Source: Ancylobacter gelatini (GTDB lineage: Bacteria; Pseudomonadota; Alphaproteobacteria; Rhizobiales; Xanthobacteraceae). Taken from it: a stretch of 64,000 nt of DNA. Positions 58,933 to 64,000 of this stretch are shown in pieces. Position numbers and translations under genes: made by a program. The stretch covers positions 124,001 through 188,000 of the forward strand of contig NZ_JAKVIL010000004.1 in assembly GCF_022601675.1 (NCBI RefSeq), in the 5' to 3' direction. Under the pieces are notes generated by a model, which saw nothing but the letters and a program-made list of their open reading frames with translations, had not been told where the DNA came from and made no database searches. Every line of letters begins with the position of its first letter. Position 1 is the stretch's first letter.

Positions 58933-60024
58933 TCACGGACAAGGCGCGTTGGGGCTGGGGTTTCGAGGGCATTGCGGCCCGACATTCGTGAGGGAGTTCG
59001 CGAGATTGCCAAGCTGCTCCTGCCCCTCCCCCTGCAGGGCGGCCAGCGCCTGTTGCGCCGCCTGCTCGTCTTCAAAGACCCGCTTCTGGCCCGGGGTCAT
59101 GAAGGATGTCACGGGCATCCCCAGCCCTGCCGAGAGTGCTTCGGTGATGAGATCTGCATCGTAATAGCTGGAGACATATTCGGGCACCCAACCATTGGCG
59201 GGTCCCGGCCGGGTCTTGTCGATCAGGTACTCGTAGGATTTCTTGAATGCGGTGTCGTTCAGGAAACCGCTGTCTTCGAGAAACGTACTCAACGCCTCCA
59301 GACGAGCACTCTCGAGATCGAAGCTTGCCTGGACCGCATCGCCGATTGCCGCATTATGGCGACCGATATCTTCCAGTTGCTCGGGTGTCGGATAGCGTCG
59401 GCCTTCAGCGGCTCCCTCGCCTTGCGGTACATCGTTAAAGGAGACTCCGCCCCGCTCACCGCCGATGCTGAAGGGCTGGTCGACATAGACCCTGCCATTT
59501 TCGTCGGTCTTGAGCTCAACACCACGAGCTTGAAGCCGACTGCGCTCACTCTCCGCCAACGCCGCAACGTTGCGCTCAGCGCTGGCGAAGGCCACACCAA
59601 GGCCCGCCATCATCTCCGCATGGCCGGGCGCGTTCGGCATTTGCGCGACGGCTTCCTTGATAAGGGCAAGACGCTCGGCCAAGTGGATGGCCGAGGAACC
59701 GCTTCCGTCAGCACCCTCAATGAAGTTCGTGACGAGGCCCGAAAAAACGAAGGTAGCGAAGCCGGGTGTGACGCCGTCCGGCGGATTCGCGACAAGGCTC
59801 GAGAATGCCGCAAACACGTTGCCAACATTATCGTTCGAGAGCGGCCTGCCCGGCACCAGCGCACGCATCACCTGCGCGCTCATCTGCACGCGATCCGGCG
59901 CTTCCAATGCCGCTGCATCGGCAGTCACGCCGCCGGTCATGCTCAGCATGGCCAGCATCATACCAGCGCCGGTCAGGCGCCGGTAGCCGACAGCCATGGA
60001 TCTCGCGACTTTGGCAAAACTCAT
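58933..60024 (-). CDS. Exported hypothetical protein, family not recognised
   Basis: 363 residues from ATG 60024; 59994 is an alternative. The N-terminus carries a signal peptide (VARSMAVGYRRLTGAGMMLAMLSMTGGVTADAAA). The mature part is soluble-looking and helical: ALVPGRPLSNDNVGNVFAAF, HLAERLALIKEAVAQMP, VAALAESERSRLQARG, a loop with YVDQPFSIGGERGGVSFND, then EQLEDIGRHNAAIGDAVQASF. Near the end come EQAAQQALAALQGEGQEQLG and two cysteines (GPQCPRNPSPNAPCP). No catalytic motif recognised. Base composition looks less GC-rich than its neighbours, so acquisition is possible. Confidence 0.7.
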   Translation of the reverse strand: MSFAKVARSMAVGYRRLTGAGMMLAMLSMTGGVTADAAALEAPDRVQMSAQVMRALVPGRPLSNDNVGNVFAAFSSLVANPPDGVTPGFATFVFSGLVTNFIEGADGSGSSAIHLAERLALIKEAVAQMPNAPGHAEMMAGLGVAFASAERNVAALAESERSRLQARGVELKTDENGRVYVDQPFSIGGERGGVSFNDVPQGEGAAEGRRYPTPEQLEDIGRHNAAIGDAVQASFDLESARLEALSTFLEDSGFLNDTAFKKSYEYLIDKTRPGPANGWVPEYVSSYYDADLITEALSAGLGMPVTSFMTPGQKRVFEDEQAAQQALAALQGEGQEQLGNLANSLTNVGPQCPRNPSPNAPCP

Positions 60025-60292
60025 ATTAGCCCCGCACATTCCCGTTGCATGCACCTGAAAACCCTGATTCAGGCCGCACTTCCCAGCATCAGTGTCGCCA
60101 GCGCGGGCGGCTTGGCGCATCCCTCACTTTGGGTAGGTTGCAACTTCCGGCGGTGATCGCGTTCAACTGTGGCTCGCATGTCACAGGCACGCATCGCGGC
60201 GGTAAAAGCTGCACGGAACTTGCATTTGTTCATTGGGACACAGCGCCCGCCGCACCGGCCTCCCATCGATTTCAGTCCTCCGAGACACCCGC

Positions 60293-61375
60293 ATGAGCCC
60301 CGCCGACGACCTGATCGCCGCCATCTATGAGAGCGCCGCGCTTCCGGAGCTGTGGCCAACCACGCTCGACCGGCTGGCGGCAGTGGTGGAGTGCGACAAG
60401 GCGCTGATGTTCACTACCGACGGCGCGCGGGTGCAGCGCTGGGTGTGCAACGAGGCGATGCGGCCGGGCATGGAGGTGTTTCTGCGTGACCGCTGGATGG
60501 AGCGCAACCCGCAGGGCGCCCACGTCATCACCTACCCCGAGCCGGCCTTCAAATGCGACGACGACCTGTTCTCGCCCGAGGAGATCGAGACGCTACCCTA
60601 CTACCGCGAGTTCCTGCGGCCGAACGGCATGGCGTGGGGCACCGGCACCATGATCGAGGGCGGCAGCGCCGATATGGCGATCGTCTCGATCCACCGCCCC
60701 TATGAATGCGGGCCGATCGAGCGCGCGCGCATGGCGGAACTGACCCGGCTGCGGCCGCATCTGGCGCGCGCCACGCTGGTCTCGGCTCGGCTCGCGAATG
60801 AACGGCACGCCGCCACGCTCTCGGCGCTCGAAAACCTCGGCCTGCCGGCGGCGACGCTCAGCCCGGCCGGCCGGCTGATCGACGCGAATGCGGTGTTCGG
60901 CACACAAGCCGGCGACGAGATGGTCGACCTGCCGGGCCGGCTACGCTTCCGGGACAGGGAGGCCGACCGGCTGTTCCAGACCATGCTCGATACGCCGCAG
61001 GCGACCGGCGCCAGCTTCCCGCATCGCGCAGGCGAGCATCGGCCGCCCTTCATCGTGCATGTCTCGCCAATCGCCGGCCATGGCCGCGACCTGTTCGCGG
61101 CCGCGCGATGGCTGCTGATCCTGACCCCGCCCGCTGCCGGAAAGCCGGTGAGCGCACGGATGCTGGCCGGGCTGTTCGACCTGACACCGGCCGAATCGCG
61201 GGTGGTCGTCCATCTGCTGCAGGGCGCCGGCGTCGGCGGCGCGGCGGAAGGAACGGCCACCACGCCGGAAACCGTGCGCCATCACCTCAAATCGGTGTTC
61301 TACAAGACCGGAACCCACAGTCAGGGCGAATTGCTCGCCCTGCTGCATGGTCTACGCCCGTCTCCTCAGCAATAG
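60293..61375 (+). CDS. LuxR-type helix-turn-helix transcriptional regulator
   Basis: 360 residues. The C-terminal HTH (about 290-355) reads [19 protein letters not shown] and [25 protein letters not shown], the LuxR/GerE pattern. The N-terminal 280 residues ([34 protein letters not shown]) look like a PAS/GAF-type sensor module with a second PAS-like part ([24 protein letters not shown]). Signal unknown. The stop overlaps the convergent tpiA by 10 bases. It diverges from the unknown exported protein gene, with a 268-base gap, a possible target. Confidence 0.88.
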   Translation: MSPADDLIAAIYESAALPELWPTTLDRLAAVVECDKALMFTTDGARVQRWVCNEAMRPGMEVFLRDRWMERNPQGAHVITYPEPAFKCDDDLFSPEEIETLPYYREFLRPNGMAWGTGTMIEGGSADMAIVSIHRPYECGPIERARMAELTRLRPHLARATLVSARLANERHAATLSALENLGLPAATLSPAGRLIDANAVFGTQAGDEMVDLPGRLRFRDREADRLFQTMLDTPQATGASFPHRAGEHRPPFIVHVSPIAGHGRDLFAAARWLLILTPPAAGKPVSARMLAGLFDLTPAESRVVVHLLQGAGVGGAAEGTATTPETVRHHLKSVFYKTGTHSQGELLALLHGLRPSPQQ

Positions 61376-62115
61376 GCGCGGGCGATATCGAGGAAGGTGG
61401 CGGCCTGCAGGCTGGCCCCGCCGACCAGCGCACCGTCGACATTCGGCACGCCGAGAATGGCGACGGCATTGTCCGGCTTGACCGAACCGCCATAAAGCAG
61501 CCGCATGCTCTCGCCTTCCGCCCCGAAGCGGGCGACCAGTTCGGCACGTATGGTGGCGTGCATGACGGCGATGTCGTCCATGGTCGGAATCAGCCCGGTG
61601 CCGATCGCCCAGACCGGCTCATAGGCCACGACCAGTTCCGCGCCCGTGGCGTTGTCCGGGATCGAGCCGGCGAGTTGCGTGCGCACCACGTCGAGTTCCA
61701 GCCCGGCGCGGCGCTCGGCCTCGGTCTCGCCGACGCAGACGATGGCAATCAGCCCCGCCCGGCGCGCGGCCTCCGCCTTGGCGCGCACCGTCGCGTCGGT
61801 CTCGCCGTGATCGGCGCGGCGCTCGGAATGACCGACGATCACCGCCGTGGCGCCGGTATCGGCAATCATCTCGGCGGAAATGTCGCCGGTATGGGCGCCG
61901 CTGGCCTTGGCGTGGCAGTCCTGCGCGCCGATGGCGATGCGCGAGCCCAGCGCCACCACCGGCAGCGTCGCCAGCAGGGTGGCCGGCGGGCAGATCAGCA
62001 GGTCGACCCGCGCCTTCATCGTGCGGTCATAGCCTTCCATCATGCGCGCGAACTCGGCGACGGTCCCCTTGAGGCCGTTCATCTTCCAGTTGCCGGCAAT
62101 GAGGGGGCGGGGCAT
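61366..62115 (-). CDS. tpiA: Triose-phosphate isomerase
   Basis: 249 residues. It interconverts DHAP and GAP. Family motifs: [10 protein letters not shown] (catalytic Lys), [25 protein letters not shown] (catalytic His), [13 protein letters not shown] (catalytic Glu) and [11 protein letters not shown]. Full length. It is divergent from the ppiD-like gene, as in many alphaproteobacteria (tpiA/ppiD/trpE). Confidence 0.97.
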   Translation of the reverse strand: MPRPLIAGNWKMNGLKGTVAEFARMMEGYDRTMKARVDLLICPPATLLATLPVVALGSRIAIGAQDCHAKASGAHTGDISAEMIADTGATAVIVGHSERRADHGETDATVRAKAEAARRAGLIAIVCVGETEAERRAGLELDVVRTQLAGSIPDNATGAELVVAYEPVWAIGTGLIPTMDDIAVMHATIRAELVARFGAEGESMRLLYGGSVKPDNAVAILGVPNVDGALVGGASLQAATFLDIARAYC

Positions 62116-62294
62116 GGGCGTGTCATCTCGCTCGTGAAACTCGGATGACCCCGCGTAACAGACGTTTTTTGCGCACGCAAATGATGTGAGCTGTGGCGTT
62201 GCGGCACACGGGAGGCATCCCTATGATGCGCGCCTTTCGCGAGCCGGCCCCGATCCCGGGACCGGACCTGTGCCTATGCCCAACGAGAAACGAA

Positions 62295-64000
62295 ATGCTG
62301 CAGAGCCTGCGCAGTCGCGCTTCCGGTATCGTCGCCAAGATCCTCATGACGCTCCTCATCCTCAGCTTTGCGGTGTGGGGCATCGCGGACGTGTTCCGCG
62401 GCTTCGGGAGTCAGACGCTGGCGACCATCGGCTCGACCGAGATCACCGTCCCGGAGTTCCGGCAGCTCTATCAGGACCGGATGCAGCAGATCAGCCAGCA
62501 GATCAAACGCGGCCTGACCCCCGATCAGGCCCGCGCGCTCGGCATTCCCGACCAGATTCTCAATGAGCGCCTCGCCGAGGCCGCGCTCGACGACATGGCC
62601 GGCACCATGGGCCTCGCGCTCTCCACCGAGGAGATCGTGCGCCGGGTGCACCAGAACCCGGCCTTCTTCGGGCCGTCCGGTTCGTTCGATCCGGCCTATT
62701 TCAACCAGCTCCTGCGTTCGAACAACTTCACCGAGGCGCGCTTCGTCGAATCCGAGCGCCGGCTCGCGCTGCGCCAGCAGCTCATCCAGTCGCTCGGCGG
62801 CGGCATCGAATTGCCGCAGGTCATCAAGGACGCCGCCGCGCGCTTCGAGACCGAGGAGCGCTCGGTGAACTACGCGGTGCTCACCGCCGCCGGCCTCCCT
62901 GCCCTGCCCGAGCCGACCGAAGAAGAACTCCGCAGCTTCTTCGAGGCGCGCAAGGTGGCGTTCAAGGCACCGGAATTCCGCAAGATCGCCGTGCTCGCCC
63001 TCACCCCGCAGGCGCTTGCCGAAGCGCAGCAGGTATCCGACGCCGAGGTCGAGGCGGCCTATCAGGCCAATCTCGCCAGCTACGGCACGCCGGAAAAGCG
63101 CGTGGTGCAGCAGATCGTGTTCTCCAATGAGGAAGAGGCCAAGGCGGCCGCCGACCGCATCGCCGCAGGCACGCCCTTCGCGGACATCGCGGCCGAGCGC
63201 AAGCTGGAGGCCAAGGACATCGATCTCGGCGACGTGACCCGCGCCGACATCTTCGACAAGGCCATCGCCGATGCCGCCTTCGCGCTGGCGCCCGACAGCA
63301 CGTCGGGCGTGGTCGCCGGCCGCTTTGGCCCGGTGATCGTGCATGTCGGCGCGGTGACGCCCGGCACCACGCAGCCGCTCGCGGAGGTCGCACCGGTGAT
63401 CCGCGCCGCGCTTCAGGTCGACGGCGCCCGCCGCGCGCTGCTCGCGACCTATGACAAGATCGAGGACGAGCGCGCCAGCGGCGCCCAGCTCGGCGAGGTC
63501 GCCTCCCGGCTCAACCTCACCCTCCAGCAGATCGACGTCGACCCTCAGGGCCTCACCGCGGACGGCACGCCGGCGGCTGATTTCCCGGGCCGCGCGGAGG
63601 TGCTGCGCGGCGCTTTCGCCAGCGATGTCGGCGCCGAGAACGACCCGGTCCAGATCCCGCAGAGCGCGGGTCAGGGCGGCGGCTATGTCTGGTACGAGGT
63701 CGAGGCCATCACCCCGCCGCGCGACCGCACATTCGAGGAAGCCCGCGTGCAGGTGCTGGAGCGCTGGAAGCAGGACGAGACCGCCAAGGCGCTCGACGCC
63801 CGCATCGAGGAACTGACCAAGAAGATCGAGGCCGGCACGCCGTTTGATCAGGCCATCACCGAGGCGGGGCTCGAAATGCGCACCGCCAACGGCCTGACCC
63901 GCGGCCGCGCCACCGATGGCCTGCCGCAGGAAGTGCTGGCGAGCGTGTTCGACGCGGCACCCGGCAAGGTCGCCTTCGCGCTCACCAATGGCGGCGACAG
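62295..64000 (+). CDS. PpiD-like periplasmic peptidyl-prolyl isomerase/foldase, 3' end outside window
   Basis: Partial: 568 codons, running off the right edge. An N-terminal helix (IVAKILMTLLILSFAVWGIADVF) anchors a SurA_N/PpiD N-domain (TEITVPEFRQLYQDRMQQI, GIPDQILNERLAEAALDDMA). A parvulin-type domain lies at about 240-350 (TPEKRVVQQIVFSNEEEAKAAADRI and DLGDVTRADIFDKAIADAAFAL). It helps outer-membrane and secreted proteins fold at the SecYEG exit. GAGAAACGAA precedes the ATG. In related genomes trpE follows. Confidence 0.92.
   Translation, partial: MLQSLRSRASGIVAKILMTLLILSFAVWGIADVFRGFGSQTLATIGSTEITVPEFRQLYQDRMQQISQQIKRGLTPDQARALGIPDQILNERLAEAALDDMAGTMGLALSTEEIVRRVHQNPAFFGPSGSFDPAYFNQLLRSNNFTEARFVESERRLALRQQLIQSLGGGIELPQVIKDAAARFETEERSVNYAVLTAAGLPALPEPTEEELRSFFEARKVAFKAPEFRKIAVLALTPQALAEAQQVSDAEVEAAYQANLASYGTPEKRVVQQIVFSNEEEAKAAADRIAAGTPFADIAAERKLEAKDIDLGDVTRADIFDKAIADAAFALAPDSTSGVVAGRFGPVIVHVGAVTPGTTQPLAEVAPVIRAALQVDGARRALLATYDKIEDERASGAQLGEVASRLNLTLQQIDVDPQGLTADGTPAADFPGRAEVLRGAFASDVGAENDPVQIPQSAGQGGGYVWYEVEAITPPRDRTFEEARVQVLERWKQDETAKALDARIEELTKKIEAGTPFDQAITEAGLEMRTANGLTRGRATDGLPQEVLASVFDAAPGKVAFALTNGGD

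Overview
The window comes from a GC-rich alphaproteobacterium, most probably of the order Hyphomicrobiales (Rhizobiales). Family level is inference: the conserved gene blocks (dusB-ntrB-ntrC-ntrY-ntrX-trkA, hfq-hflX, pdhA-pdhB-pdhC-lpdA-lipA with a lipoyl domain on E1-beta, ftsB-eno, pyrG-secG-tpiA-ppiD), the fused ispDF and the Bradyrhizobium-type ndv glucan locus fit the Xanthobacteraceae/Nitrobacteraceae side of the order. I see no rRNA or tRNA gene, CRISPR array, transposase, integrase or prophage gene. This is chromosomal core sequence with a few accessory genes between core blocks.

Layout. 1-3.2 kb: a secreted transglutaminase-like cysteine proteinase (cut by the window edge), a rhomboid protease, a CBS-domain protein, then folE-hisI. 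3.4-8.7 kb: a NifU-like scaffold, yidD, thrS with a clear terminator, an outer-membrane beta-barrel protein, an 18-bp-stem palindromic repeat and two small envelope proteins of unknown function. 8.9-18.7 kb, all on +: an FMN-dependent alpha-hydroxyacid dehydrogenase, rlpA, a D,D-carboxypeptidase with altered active-site motifs, then tmk-holB-metG-tatD-MBL-mazG. A gene-poor 589-bp gap follows.

19.3-32.3 kb, all on -: dusB-ntrB-ntrC-ntrY-ntrX-trkA-trkH-dat-hfq-hflX. It joins nitrogen two-component signalling, potassium uptake and the RNA chaperone Hfq. 32.5-34.2 kb (+): ispDF-cinA. 34.2-42.5 kb (-): ftsB, pdhA, a small membrane protein, pdhB, pdhC, lpdA, a GlsB-type membrane protein, lipA and a COQ10-like gene. 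This groups the pyruvate dehydrogenase complex with the enzyme that makes its lipoyl cofactor. 42.6-50 kb: an SDR/HxlR divergent pair, eno, queF, glmS, a GNAT acetyltransferase, glmU and a small four-helix membrane protein.

50.1-55.4 kb: the most distinctive accessory locus. A membrane GH17-like protein (ndvC type) is divergent from a small exported protein and a membrane GH17-GT2 fusion (ndvB type). The order matches ndvC-ndvD-ndvB of Bradyrhizobium japonicum, which makes cyclic beta-(1,3),(1,6)-glucan. 55.5-64 kb: a glyoxalase-fold protein, pyrG, secG, an unrecognised exported protein, a LuxR-type regulator, tpiA and the start of a PpiD-like periplasmic foldase gene.

I found no convincing wholly new system. 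The best leads are the ndv-type locus, the variant penicillin-binding motifs of the carboxypeptidase, the repeat that supplies a stop codon, possible operators upstream of pdhA and ntrY, and the unknown exported protein at 58933-60024. Start codons were chosen by family alignment from memory and visible Shine-Dalgarno (SD) sites; no database search was possible.
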